From UBA1672 sp050633285 (lineage in GTDB: Bacteria; Pseudomonadota; Alphaproteobacteria; Micavibrionales; Micavibrionaceae): a DNA stretch of 64,000 nt. Where the stretch lies: assembly GCA_050633285.1 (NCBI GenBank), contig JBOEGG010000005.1:62001-126000 (forward strand), written 5' to 3'. The translations under genes and the position numbers were made by a program. Below, piece after piece: positions 55,151 through 63,724 of this stretch (positions are counted from its first letter, which is position 1; every line of letters begins with the position of its first letter). The notes under the pieces are model-generated. The model was not told where the DNA came from and searched no databases. It saw nothing but the letters and a program-made list of their open reading frames with translations.

Positions 55151-55285
55151 ACCAATTTATAGCATTATATGCCCTTAATAATCAAATTTGTGATAAGGCA
55201 GGCTGAGCTAAGAGACATATTTCTAATTCTTTGCTAGGTTGGTTTTATTCTTAAATAACCCTAAAACATTTTATATAGCTAACCA

Positions 55286-56092
55286 ATGATAAATAAAGAA
55301 AAAGTAGTAGTATATTTAACCTTCTCTTGTGCCTTTATGATTTTGTTATTTCATTATATTGCGTTTGGCAAGGCAACTGTAATGCAGAAATTTGATACCT
55401 CTGATCGCCTTACACTGAATATTTTATTTATAGGGAACAGCTATGTTTTCTTCAATGATATGCCTCATATTCTTCAAAATTTAGCACGCTCTGATCCCAG
55501 TGCAGCATTTAATGTTGAAACTGAAATGTTAGTAGAGGGAGGGGCAACGTTAGCTTATTTTTTAAACTCCCGGAAAGCACAAAGCGTAATAGAAAGTAAG
55601 GAATGGGATTATATTGTTATGCAGCCTCAAAGCGAATGGGCGAACAATAATTCACGTATTAGAAATACAGAGGCGGCACTGTCTCTTTGGCGGAAACGAA
55701 TAAAACAAAACGGTACGAGACTGGTGTTTTTTATGACTTGGGCAAGGCAGGATAGGGTTGGCTGGTATCAATCCTCAAACTTTTCTCAATTTAAAAACCA
55801 TAGAGCGATGTATAACAGGATAAATAAACACAGTGTGAGCTTGGTAAAAAAATACGATATGATGTTAGCCCCTATAGGGGCATATTGGCAATATGCACTC
55901 GGTCATTACCCTGATCTTAATCTATATGATAGGGATGGTAGCCATCCATCCTCTGAAGGGTCGTTTTTAATTGCGCTAGTTTTTTATAAAATGCTCGTTG
56001 ATTCTACTATAGAGGATATTACTTATTGGCCTCGTTATATTAATATGCAGGAAAAAAAGGCTGTTTTAGAACTGGTATCAAAAAAATTCTGA
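55286..56092 (+). CDS. SGNH/GDSL-like hydrolase (DUF4886-like)
   Basis: The 268-residue product has an N-terminal membrane anchor or signal (about residues 8-26) and an SGNH hydrolase fold. Block I is LFIGNSYVFFNDMP with Ser52 as the likely nucleophile, and block V is DGSHPSSEGSFL with Asp217 and His220. A central DYIVMQPQSEW and the later MTWARQDR also agree with DUF4886-type members. Such enzymes often remove acetyl groups from polysaccharides. The substrate here is unknown. The gene is AT-rich and lies next to tRNA-Phe. Confidence 0.8.
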   Translation: MINKEKVVVYLTFSCAFMILLFHYIAFGKATVMQKFDTSDRLTLNILFIGNSYVFFNDMPHILQNLARSDPSAAFNVETEMLVEGGATLAYFLNSRKAQSVIESKEWDYIVMQPQSEWANNNSRIRNTEAALSLWRKRIKQNGTRLVFFMTWARQDRVGWYQSSNFSQFKNHRAMYNRINKHSVSLVKKYDMMLAPIGAYWQYALGHYPDLNLYDRDGSHPSSEGSFLIALVFYKMLVDSTIEDITYWPRYINMQEKKAVLELVSKKF

Positions 56093-56225
56093 TAGTTTGT
56101 TGTTTTTTACGAGGAAAGTGTTTGTGGCTTTTTCTCTCTCCTTTATCCAGTAAGCTAAGTCACCAATTATGAGGAAGAGGACAAAACTTATTCAGCTATC
56201 TATTAAGCATGAAGGGTAGGAAAAA

Positions 56226-56300
56226 TGGTGCCCGAGGGGAGAATTGAACTTCCGACACGGGGATTTTCAATCCCCTGCTCTACCACTGAGCTACTCGGGC
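56226..56300 (-). tRNA. tRNA-Phe (anticodon GAA)
   Basis: The minus strand folds as a cloverleaf: acceptor GCCCGAG/CTCGGGC, D-arm AGCTCAGTGGTAGAGCA, anticodon stem GGGGA/TCCCC around TTGAAAA (anticodon GAA), T-arm with TTCAATT, and an encoded CCA. Its 3' end faces the accessory block, the geometry expected of an integration site. Confidence 0.96.
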
Positions 56301-56331
56301 ACATGTGATGTTTCATCACAAGGGTATAGGG

Positions 56332-56360
56332 CTTATAAGATAATATGTTCCTTCTGTCTA
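56332..56360 (-). promoter_or_regulatory. Candidate promoter of tRNA-Phe
   Basis: On the minus strand TAGACA (-35) and TATAAG (-10) are 17 bases apart, followed by a GC-rich CCC discriminator typical of stable-RNA promoters. A 7-base perfect hairpin TGTGATG/CATCACA at 56304-56320 sits between it and the tRNA. Confidence 0.5.
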
Positions 56361-56417
56361 GTCCTACTTTCGCAAGAATGTAAAAAAAACATTATTATTT
56401 TTAAAAGTGCTTATGTT

Positions 56418-57641
56418 TTAAAATGCAATGCCCTCAAAACGGTCAATCAGGGCAGGGGTGCGACGTTTGCGTGTGATCTCTATCAACCCCAATTTTGTTA
56501 CACCATGCACCTGAACTGTACATGGATCTTCGTATGTTTCATCGTCCAATGCTTTTAAAAGTGCTTTTTCATCTTTTTTGTTCATTTTTAGAAAATCGAC
56601 AACAACAATACCACCAATATTGCGTAAACGCATTTGACGGGCAATTTCTTCTGCAGCTTCTATATTGAGGGCAAGGTTAGAGCGCTTATCGCTTCCTTTA
56701 TTCACATCTATTGCAGTGAGTGCCGCCGTTTGTTGGATAATGACGTTGCCGCCATGTGTGAGTAGGGCATATTCCTGAAAGAGTGCCTCTATCTGCCCCA
56801 GAAGGTCCCTATATTCGAGAAGGGCGAGGTCTTGTGTTGCGTCTTCTAGTTCCAAAGGGGTTATTTTCGTCATGAGGTCAGGGGCAAAGATATCACACCA
56901 ATCTTCGACTTGGGAGAAGTGATCCATTGTTACGACTTCGATACGTTCGATCGGGTCTTTTGCCTTATCACTGAGTGTGCGTTGTATAGAGTCCGGCCCG
57001 AGCGCGATTAGAGAGGGGTCGTTTCCGGTGAAAAACTCACTGATTTGTTCCCACATATGTTTTAGGATTTTGGCTTCGCGATAGAGGATTTCTGTTTGAA
57101 GGTCTGCGGCGGCAGAGCGCAGGATAAAGCCATACATGTCATCTAGACTGACGAGCATATCTTCGAGTTGTTTGCGGCGTTCTTTGCCACGGATGCGCTG
57201 GGATAGCCCGTTTTTTTGTAATAATGTGCAATAGACGAGGTATCTTCCTTGGATGGTGATATCCATGCTCATTTGCGGGGTTTTATCTTCGCGATTCCAG
57301 ACATCATCATCTGTGCTTGTCAGGTAGGCGCTTTTGGCTTGTACTGCGATCATATCGCCGGCTTTTAGTATTTTCCCAATTGCTTTTTCGCCGCCTTTTT
57401 GTACTTTACCGTCTTTGTCTTGGAAACGGACATCGCGGTTATATAAGATGCCGGTATTATCACCATCAAGGTCGAGGAAGGCCGCATCCAAGCCAGTGTC
57501 TATACGGGCGACTTTTGCCCAATATATAGATCCCCAACGGACATGTTCATTGGGCGGGTCAATTTCAAGCCCGTCAATGCGTCCTTGTTCAAGGGCAATC
57601 GCCCATATGCTGCTTTCATATTCTTCGATGAGTATGTCCAA
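56418..57641 (-). CDS. rng: Ribonuclease E/G family protein, short form
   Basis: Endoribonuclease of the RNase E/G family, acting in rRNA maturation and mRNA decay. The 407-residue product has an S1-like N-terminus (VRWGSIYWAKVARIDTGLDAAFLDLDGDNTGILY) and the RNase H-like core with both catalytic Asp motifs (AALTAIDVNKGS and GGIVVVDFLKM). It stops at GLIEITRKRRTP..., so the zinc-link CPxC and small domain of full RNase G/E are missing. The infA-maf-rng block is the usual alphaproteobacterial home of this short form; yacG, often next, is absent here. Separated from maf by 40 bases. Confidence 0.88.
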   Translation of the reverse strand: MDILIEEYESSIWAIALEQGRIDGLEIDPPNEHVRWGSIYWAKVARIDTGLDAAFLDLDGDNTGILYNRDVRFQDKDGKVQKGGEKAIGKILKAGDMIAVQAKSAYLTSTDDDVWNREDKTPQMSMDITIQGRYLVYCTLLQKNGLSQRIRGKERRKQLEDMLVSLDDMYGFILRSAAADLQTEILYREAKILKHMWEQISEFFTGNDPSLIALGPDSIQRTLSDKAKDPIERIEVVTMDHFSQVEDWCDIFAPDLMTKITPLELEDATQDLALLEYRDLLGQIEALFQEYALLTHGGNVIIQQTAALTAIDVNKGSDKRSNLALNIEAAEEIARQMRLRNIGGIVVVDFLKMNKKDEKALLKALDDETYEDPCTVQVHGVTKLGLIEITRKRRTPALIDRFEGIAF

Positions 57642-57681
57642 AATATATGCCTATAGTAGATTTGGTTTCGAAAACTTTACT

Positions 57682-58290
57682 TTATCGTGGTGCTGTAAAG
57701 AAACCATTACCACGAAGAAGTTGCATTATATCATAAAGTGACAATCCAACCACATTGGAATATGACCCTTGTATTGATGTGATGAAGGATGCGGCGTGTC
57801 CTTGGATGGCGTAACCGCCAGCTTTGCCGTTCCATTCTTGGGTTTTGATGTAATATTCTATTTCATCGGTGGAGAGATGTTTGAATTTTACTTTTGTATC
57901 GCACAGGCGGGTAATGATCTTTCCTGTATCTGTTATCAGGCATATACCGCCGTAGACGTGATGATTGCTACCGGAAAGTAGTTTAAAGCATTCGCGTGCT
58001 TGTGTTTCGTTTTCTGCCTTGGGTAAAATACGGTGACCGCGCGCAACGACTGTGTCAGCGGCCAGAATAAAGGCATCTGGATGTTTGGCTTGTATGGCTT
58101 TTGCTTTTTGTTCTGATAAGCGTAGGGCCAGATCACGTGGGCGTTCTTTATCCAGTGGTGTTTCATCAATGTCAGCAGGGAGGATATTTGCGGGTGTTAT
58201 ATCCAATTGTTGTAAAAGCTGTAATCGCCTCGGTGATGCAGAGGCGAGAATTAGGCTTTTATGTTCTGTATTTTGTGTAGGGGCCGACAT
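57682..58290 (-). CDS. maf: Maf-family nucleotide pyrophosphatase
   Basis: Nucleoside triphosphate pyrophosphatase that removes dTTP, UTP or modified nucleotides. The 202-residue product opens with the family motif LILASASPRRLQLLQQL, then ILPADIDETP and LSEQKAKAI. AADTVVARGHRILPKAENETQA and GKAGGYAIQG complete the signature. It sits between infA and the RNase E/G gene, its usual place, 31 bases after infA. The exact substrate class cannot be read off. Confidence 0.92.
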   Translation of the reverse strand: MSAPTQNTEHKSLILASASPRRLQLLQQLDITPANILPADIDETPLDKERPRDLALRLSEQKAKAIQAKHPDAFILAADTVVARGHRILPKAENETQARECFKLLSGSNHHVYGGICLITDTGKIITRLCDTKVKFKHLSTDEIEYYIKTQEWNGKAGGYAIQGHAASFITSIQGSYSNVVGLSLYDIMQLLRGNGFFTAPR

Positions 58291-58321
58291 ATTTAAAAGG
58301 CCTCATTTATTGCTTTGGCGC

Positions 58322-58540
58322 TTATTTTTCACGGAAAATAATACGGCCTTTTGTCAGGTCGTAAGGTGTCATTTCAACAACGACTGTATCGCCTTGTAGG
58401 ACGCGGATGCGGTTTTTACGCATTTTTCCTGCGGTGTGTGCCAGAATAACGTGCTCATTTTCCAATGTAACGCGGAACATCGCATTTGGTAGAACTTCTG
58501 TCACAACGCCTTTAAATTCAATCAGATCTTCTTTTGCCAT
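58322..58540 (-). CDS. infA: Translation initiation factor IF-1
   Basis: The 72-residue product is a single S1/OB-fold protein: MAKEDLIEFKGVVTEVLPNA, then GKMRKNRIRVLQGD and VEMTPYDLTKGRIIFR, all as in bacterial IF-1. Length is standard. A 106-base gap to the UPF0262 gene upstream likely contains its own promoter. Confidence 0.97.
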   Translation of the reverse strand: MAKEDLIEFKGVVTEVLPNAMFRVTLENEHVILAHTAGKMRKNRIRVLQGDTVVVEMTPYDLTKGRIIFREK

Positions 58541-58646
58541 TGGCTTGTCTATTCTTTCTTAAGTAAAATCATCTGGAGACTGTTTATACATTTTTGATTA
58601 TAAAATCAATGAGTTTCGTGATGTGTTGGGTATTACTGCTTTATTA

Positions 58647-59141
58647 TCAACGTAAAATATGTGCTTTGCCTGTGTGTAGGACGCATATTAGGGTGAATAG
58701 ACGGCGTGCAGTGTTGAAATCTAATGTAATTTTGTCACTTAGTCGTTCTTGTAATAATTCCGCACCTTCGTTATGCAACCCTCTACGCCCCATATCTATT
58801 GCTTCTATTTTTGAGGGTTTGCCTTCGCGTATTGCTTCATCATAGCTATTTACGATTATGAAGTAATCTTTGATGAGCCTGCGGTATGGTTTTAGGGATA
58901 GGACGAGGTAGGGAAGGTCTTCTTTATTTTTGTTTTGGATATGAAAGATGAGCTTATTATCTTCTATATATAATTCTAAAGTGTAGGGGCCATTATTATC
59001 ATCGTTTGGTTGGAAATGGCTGCTTTCTTTTAAATCACGGAGGGCAATGTCGCAATCGCGTTCAATCAGGCTGGCAACGGTTGGCTCATCCTTTTTTATG
59101 AGGCGGATGGCTTGGATGCTGCTTTGATTTATTTGTTCCAT
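58647..59141 (-). CDS. UPF0262 family protein
   Basis: The 164-residue product matches UPF0262, an alphaproteobacterial family of unknown function, by SLKPYRRLIKDYFIIVNSYDEAI and IEAIDMGRRGLHNEGAELLQERL, then DFNTARRLFTLICVLH. It follows hisG by six bases and precedes infA. In other alphaproteobacteria hisD often lies between hisG and UPF0262, but it is absent here. Its function is not known. Confidence 0.93.
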   Translation of the reverse strand: MEQINQSSIQAIRLIKKDEPTVASLIERDCDIALRDLKESSHFQPNDDNNGPYTLELYIEDNKLIFHIQNKNKEDLPYLVLSLKPYRRLIKDYFIIVNSYDEAIREGKPSKIEAIDMGRRGLHNEGAELLQERLSDKITLDFNTARRLFTLICVLHTGKAHILR

Positions 59142-59147
59142 ACGTGG

Positions 59148-59813
59148 CTATTTCTTTACCGCGTTTCTGAATGCGTTTATCCATGCCGTGATTTCTTTAG
59201 GGCGTGTTTTTTGTATACTGCGATTTACAATTAATCGAGACGATACGTCCAGTATTTTTTCTATTTCAACCATGTTATTGGCTTTGAGCGTACTTCCCGT
59301 AGAAACAAGGTCAACAATTCTACGTGCTAAACCAAGGGCAGGGGCAATCTCCATCGCGCCATTTAGTTTGATGCATTCTGTTTGTACACCGCGATCTGCA
59401 AAATAACGTGCGGTTAGGTTCGGGTATTTTGTTGCCACTCGAATATGGCTCCATTTTTCCGGATTTTCCTTTTTGGCTTCTTCTGTTGGCATTGCAACAG
59501 ACAGGCGGCAATGGCCGATATTCATGTCGAGAGGGGCGTAGATCTCGGAGTAATTAAATTCTTCTATCGCATCACTCCCCACAATACCAATATGCGCACC
59601 ACCATATGCCACGAACGTTGCAACATCAAAGGCACGCACGCGAATGATATCCAGATTTTCATGGTTTGTGGTGAATTTTAGTTTTCGGCTTTTTGAATTT
59701 GTGAAGTCATCTTCAGGAATGATGTCACAAGCCTTTAAAACGGGCATAAGCTCCTCAAGGATACGTCCTTTAGGAACGGCAAGAATTAGTTTTTGTGTAT
59801 TCATATCAGTCAT
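59148..59813 (-). CDS. hisG: ATP phosphoribosyltransferase, short form HisG
   Basis: First enzyme of histidine synthesis, joining ATP and PRPP. The 221-residue product is the short form, without the C-terminal regulatory domain, and so needs HisZ. Motifs include LILAVPKGRILEELMPVL, then VAYGGAHIGIVGSDAIEE, ATKYPNLTARYFADRGVQTECIKLNG, and IVDLVSTGSTLKANNM for PRPP. I chose ATG 59813 (with AGGT upstream) over a TTG at 59849; an ATG at 59804 is also possible. HisZ is at 9.0 kb on the other strand. hisG lies six bases before UPF0262. Confidence 0.94.
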   Translation of the reverse strand: MTDMNTQKLILAVPKGRILEELMPVLKACDIIPEDDFTNSKSRKLKFTTNHENLDIIRVRAFDVATFVAYGGAHIGIVGSDAIEEFNYSEIYAPLDMNIGHCRLSVAMPTEEAKKENPEKWSHIRVATKYPNLTARYFADRGVQTECIKLNGAMEIAPALGLARRIVDLVSTGSTLKANNMVEIEKILDVSSRLIVNRSIQKTRPKEITAWINAFRNAVKK

Positions 59814-59857
59814 AAGAACCTGTTTACCCTGAATATCGCGGTGCAGCAAGGGGGTTT

Positions 59858-60619
59858 TTATTCATTATCTGGTGTTGGTACTGAGCGCAGTATAGGGGGC
59901 TCTGTTTGTGTTGGTGATAGTAAGGCTAGTTGAGCTGTTTTTATCATTGTTTTTTGCGTGTCCAGAAATTCTGTTTCTAAGTCTGTTTTACCGCTGAGTT
60001 CTAAGGCTAGAGCATGTTTGTACAATAAGAATACTGGGATTTTTGGATCTGTATCTTTATCAAATATATCTGCACCTTCTCGGTGTGCGTTCAAACCGAT
60101 CGTCATGTTTTTCATATCTTTCATCATGCATGCGAGGTGCAGTGTTTTAGTTTCTGCCATATAAGATTTGTGGAAATGCTGTCCTTTGCTTGCCACCATA
60201 CTTTCATGCTCTGCTAGCATACGTGTTGCTTCATACCCGACAATTTTCATCATCTCCATTTTATCTTCTGCTATAATATAGTGAGGTTCAATAATTGCAG
60301 CGGCTATAGCATTATCAGTAAGGTTTAATTCTGGTTTGTGAGCTTTAATATTTTGTTGTCCATGTTCAACGAGTGTATAAGCAGCGGAAAGTGAAATATC
60401 TTGTGCTACGGTTGTTAGGGCAAGCATAGATGGGTTTTCGTCAATGTTTTGTAATGCTGCTTGTAATGTATAAAGATACGCATTTTTCACGTAGAGTGTA
60501 TCGGGTAAGCCGTTTTGGGCAACTTCAATCGCGAAGCATTCCTCAGCCTCTTTTTTGAGGCCGCATTCATCTAAATAGCTAAAGAGGTTATTCTCTGAAA
60601 AGTCGCCAACCAATTTCAT
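59858..60619 (-). CDS. Orphan helical protein between murA and hisG
   Basis: Unrecognised. The 253-residue product is predicted mostly helical and has several helix pairs suggestive of TPR-like repeats (FSYLDECGLKKEAEECFAIEVAQ, and LYTLQAALQNIDENPSMLAL). No signal or membrane segment is visible. It has 88 bases upstream to murA and 44 downstream to hisG on the same strand. Its place inside an otherwise conserved housekeeping run makes it look like a later insertion. No function can be given. Confidence 0.65.
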   Translation of the reverse strand: MKLVGDFSENNLFSYLDECGLKKEAEECFAIEVAQNGLPDTLYVKNAYLYTLQAALQNIDENPSMLALTTVAQDISLSAAYTLVEHGQQNIKAHKPELNLTDNAIAAAIIEPHYIIAEDKMEMMKIVGYEATRMLAEHESMVASKGQHFHKSYMAETKTLHLACMMKDMKNMTIGLNAHREGADIFDKDTDPKIPVFLLYKHALALELSGKTDLETEFLDTQKTMIKTAQLALLSPTQTEPPILRSVPTPDNE

Positions 60620-60707
60620 GTGTTATCACCGTATTTTTTTATAGGTGATGTTATGGCATAAATCTTATGGATTTTCCAGAAAAACGACGTGTTGTTGTTT
60701 CTATTCT

Positions 60708-62087
60708 TTATTCGCCGCGTACACGGCTGATATCTGCACCACACGCAGAGAGTTTTGATACGAGGTCTTCATAGCCACGATCAAGGTGATAGATGCGGTT
60801 TACTGTTGTTTCACCTTCTGCAACTAATCCGGCAAGGACAAGTGCCACGCTTGCGCGTAGGTCTGTTGCCATAACTTCTGCGCCTGTTAATGTTTCAACA
60901 CCGCGCACGATTGCCGATTTTCCCTGTACTGTGATATCCGCGCCCATGCGAGATAGTTCGGGAACATGCATGAAGCGGTTTTCAAAGATCGTTTCTGTCA
61001 CCATACCTGCGCCTTGTGCGATGGTGAGCATGGACATGAATTGAGCCTGAAGGTCTGTCGGGAAGCCGGGGTAGGGCTCGGTCATGATATCAACACCGCG
61101 CAGGCGTTCGACCTCACGGCTAACGATTATGTCGCTTCCGGCTTGTTCAACTTCAACACCTGCTTGTGATAGATGACCGAGAACGGCGCTTAGATCATCA
61201 ATACGAGCATTTTGTAAGCGTAGCGTACCACCAGTCATTCCGGCGGCAATGATATATGTGCCTGCCTCAATACGGTCAGGAATAATAGAGTGTTGTGCAC
61301 CGGACATGTGGCTTACACCTTCGATACGAATCGTATCTGTACCAAGTCCTGTAATTTTTGCACCCATCTTAATAAGGCATTCGCCAAGGTCGGATATTTC
61401 CGGTTCTTTTGCGGCGTTTGCAAGAATTGTTGTGCCTTTTGCAAGTGTGGCGGCCATCATTAAGTTTTCTGTTGCGCCGACAGAGACTTTCGGGAATAGG
61501 ATTTTTGCACCTTGCAATCCGCCTTTTGGCGCTTTTGCGTGGATGTAACCTTCTTCTAAAGAAATTGTTGCACCCATTTCCTCTAACCCGTTCAAATGAA
61601 GGTCTACAGGTCGTGTTCCGATGGCACAGCCGCCGGGAAGAGAGACTTTTGCTTCGCCAAAACGTGATAGAAGTGGCCCAAGGACAAGGATTGATCCGCG
61701 CATTTTACGGACAATGTCATAAGGTGCAGTGTAAGTATGGATGGATTTTGCGTTTAGTGCCATCAGGGATTTGTTGCGTTTGATATCGCAGCCGAGATAT
61801 TCCAGAAGCTCTACTTGGGAATGAATGTCGCGTAATGTGTTTGGACTATTTTCCAAATAGAGGGATTTATCAGTTAAAAGTGCAGCACACATGAGTTTCA
61901 GTGCACAGTTTTTTGCACCGCTAATCGGAATTATGCCGTTAAGCTGCTGTCCGCCGATGATTTTTATTTTATCGAGAGGGGATGCTTTTATTGCTTGTAC
62001 TCCGTCATTATCAGAGTTTAGGGAGTGTGACTCCGCGTTGTCCCATATATTTTCCACTGCGGTCGGCGTAGCTTGTTTCACAAACAT
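60708..62087 (-). CDS. murA: UDP-N-acetylglucosamine 1-carboxyvinyltransferase MurA
   Basis: First committed enzyme of peptidoglycan synthesis, adding enolpyruvate to UDP-GlcNAc. Core motifs are intact: KIKIIGGQQLNGIIPISGAKNCAL, then PGGCAIGTRPVDLHLNGL with active-site Cys154 by this count (Cys115 in E. coli), and AEGETTVNRIYHLDRGYEDL near the end. The ATG at 62087 follows AGGGAG, giving 459 residues with about 38 extra at the N-terminus. No ATG, GTG or TTG exists in frame after the dcd stop, so murA must start inside dcd, at least 47 bases upstream of its end. Confidence 0.93.
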   Translation of the reverse strand: MFVKQATPTAVENIWDNAESHSLNSDNDGVQAIKASPLDKIKIIGGQQLNGIIPISGAKNCALKLMCAALLTDKSLYLENSPNTLRDIHSQVELLEYLGCDIKRNKSLMALNAKSIHTYTAPYDIVRKMRGSILVLGPLLSRFGEAKVSLPGGCAIGTRPVDLHLNGLEEMGATISLEEGYIHAKAPKGGLQGAKILFPKVSVGATENLMMAATLAKGTTILANAAKEPEISDLGECLIKMGAKITGLGTDTIRIEGVSHMSGAQHSIIPDRIEAGTYIIAAGMTGGTLRLQNARIDDLSAVLGHLSQAGVEVEQAGSDIIVSREVERLRGVDIMTEPYPGFPTDLQAQFMSMLTIAQGAGMVTETIFENRFMHVPELSRMGADITVQGKSAIVRGVETLTGAEVMATDLRASVALVLAGLVAEGETTVNRIYHLDRGYEDLVSKLSACGADISRVRGE

Positions 62088-62616
62088 CACTCCCTTTAAA
62101 AAATAAAAACTGTGCAACACCTTCATTGGCGTAAACACGCGCCGGAAGAGGGGTTGTGTTGGATATTTCCAACGTAACGTGACCTTCCCAACCGGGCTCT
62201 AGCGGTGTGACATTTACGATTAATCCACAACGCGCATATGTGCTTTTCCCCAAGCATATCACCAACACATCTTTCGGGATGCGGAAATACTCAACCGTGT
62301 GGGTTAGCACAAAACTGTTGGGTGGTATTACACAAATATCGGTCTTTCTGTCAACAAATGATGCTTCGGAGAAGTTTTTTGGGTCAACTAAAGCGTTATC
62401 AACATTCGTGAAAATCTTAAAATCTTCAGAGCATCTGGCATCATATCCGTAAGAGGATAGTCCATAAGAAATTGATCCGTCACGTTTTTGCTTTTCGACG
62501 AAAGGCTCTATCATTCCTTCGTTCTGCGCAAGGTGGCGTATTTGATGATCTGCAAGGATACCGGGGGGCATTATGATGTTTTCTTCTTTTTTATCATTTG
62601 CGTTCAATAGTCCCAT
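62011..62616 (-). CDS. dcd: dCTP deaminase
   Basis: Deaminates dCTP to dUTP for thymidylate synthesis. The 201-residue product has LADHQIRHLAQNEGMIEPF, then GKSTYARCGLIVNVTPLEPGWEGHVTLEISNTTPLPARVYANEGVAQ with the catalytic Glu, and the normal end SYADRSGKYMGQRGVTLPKL. The start at 62616 is preceded by AAAAGGA. An ATG at 62571 would give 186 residues, closer to the usual length. Its last 77 bases are overlapped by murA in another frame. Confidence 0.94.
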   Translation of the reverse strand: MGLLNANDKKEENIIMPPGILADHQIRHLAQNEGMIEPFVEKQKRDGSISYGLSSYGYDARCSEDFKIFTNVDNALVDPKNFSEASFVDRKTDICVIPPNSFVLTHTVEYFRIPKDVLVICLGKSTYARCGLIVNVTPLEPGWEGHVTLEISNTTPLPARVYANEGVAQFLFFKGSDVCETSYADRSGKYMGQRGVTLPKL

Positions 62617-62618
62617 AT

Positions 62619-62780
62619 TTACGCGTCCTTTTGGTCTGTATCGTTTTGTGATTTCTGTTTTTCGTTTTTGTCGCTTTGTGCCTTTTGTTTGCGGCGTTTC
62701 AAATTGTCACGCAACGCGGCAGCGCGTTTGTCTATTTTTTCTGTTTTGCTTGATTTCATATCCTGCAAACTCATATTCAT
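62619..62780 (-). CDS. Small basic alphaproteobacterial protein
   Basis: A 53-residue product with the block KRAAALRDNLKRRKQKAQ, which matches a small Lys/Arg-rich protein found in many alphaproteobacteria, with unknown function. It lies three bases before dcd and surely shares its transcript. The start is unsure: ATG codons at 62807, 62780, 62774 and 62759 are all possible. The first adds nine residues, and none has a strong ribosome site. Confidence 0.65.
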   Translation of the reverse strand: MNMSLQDMKSSKTEKIDKRAAALRDNLKRRKQKAQSDKNEKQKSQNDTDQKDA

Positions 62781-62918
62781 TATTGTTGCTGTAAGTTTTA
62801 GTACCATACATAAATATATGGAAACCGTGATAGGTTTTTTGCTGTTTACATGAAAAATGTTTGGGGAAATCTCTATCTTTATATGTCTTAGGTGGTTTGT
62901 GTAGGCTGTGTTTTGCTT

Positions 62919-63503
62919 TTATCGGTTGTGATGTGCATATGGTCTTCTTGGATCTGCACCGTCTGAGGGGATAGGGTTTGGGTTCGTTATTTTCTGGACT
63001 GTGTCTGTATCAATTAAAAGGCAGAGTGCGTCACGGATCTTTTCTGCCAGTTCTTTATCGATATTCGATATTGTTAAAGTTACGGTGTTATCGAGAAATT
63101 GTATATCGCGTTTAATATCTGTGATTGGTACATTTATGGCAGGGCACTGTTCTAAATTTATTTTTTCATCGGTATAAGTGAGGGTTATGTTTTCCCCGTT
63201 ATAGGCCTGTATTATTCTAGCTTTTTCAAATGCTTCGGATAGTTTTATGACGGCTTGGTTATTATTTTGGTCGTAAGACGCTTCGTCCACGCGGATGATA
63301 AGGTTTGCTTTTGGCACAGATTCGGATTGTGCCGCAGGGCTTATGTGTTCACTGTATTCTGTTGGGGGAGGCATATAATCCATGAGAGAGTTGTACGCCT
63401 TATTCTTCATTGTGTCTATGTTTGTAATTCCCGTAGTGATCTTTTGTGGAAATATTGAAAACCGCGTGACATCGTAAATTTTTTGTTGTAGTTTTTCGCG
63501 CAT
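62919..63503 (-). CDS. Orphan protein near tRNA-Thr
   Basis: Unrecognised. The 194-residue product has no signal peptide or membrane segment. The middle is beta-prone (LIIRVDEASYDQNNNQAVIKLSEAFEKARIIQAYNGENITLTYTDEKI), and the tail is Pro/Arg-rich. The start at ATG 63503 lies only 12 bases from the 5' end of tRNA-Thr on the other strand, and no good ribosome site is seen; ATG codons at 63410 or 63389 may be real. Confidence 0.55.
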   Translation of the reverse strand: MREKLQQKIYDVTRFSIFPQKITTGITNIDTMKNKAYNSLMDYMPPPTEYSEHISPAAQSESVPKANLIIRVDEASYDQNNNQAVIKLSEAFEKARIIQAYNGENITLTYTDEKINLEQCPAINVPITDIKRDIQFLDNTVTLTISNIDKELAEKIRDALCLLIDTDTVQKITNPNPIPSDGADPRRPYAHHNR

Positions 63504-63514
63504 ATTTCAGGAGC

Positions 63515-63589
63515 GCTGCTGTAGCTCAGTGGTAGAGCGCGTCATTGGTAATGACGAGGCCGGGAGTTCAATTCTCCCCAGCAGCACCA
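63515..63589 (+). tRNA. tRNA-Thr (anticodon GGT)
   Basis: Cloverleaf with acceptor GCTGCTG/CAGCAGC, D-arm AGCTCAGTGGTAGAGCG, anticodon stem CGTCA/TGACG around TTGGTAA (anticodon GGT), T-arm GGGAG-TTCAATT-CTCCC, and an encoded CCA. Confidence 0.96.
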
Positions 63590-63724
63590 TGATATGTTCA
63601 AATATATCAAATAGTTATTTATTTACGGTGCCTTACAATTGGTGCATGTAAGTGGTATGCAAATAGTGACTGGAAACCCCAACCTTCATTTGTCGTATAC
63701 CGTCTCTGATTTTTGAAGTATTTT

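Noticed and set aside
52294..56225. A known defence or toxin-antitoxin system in the accessory block
   Set aside because: None of the orphan proteins shows nuclease, NTPase, TIR, PIN or HTH motifs strong enough to claim one.
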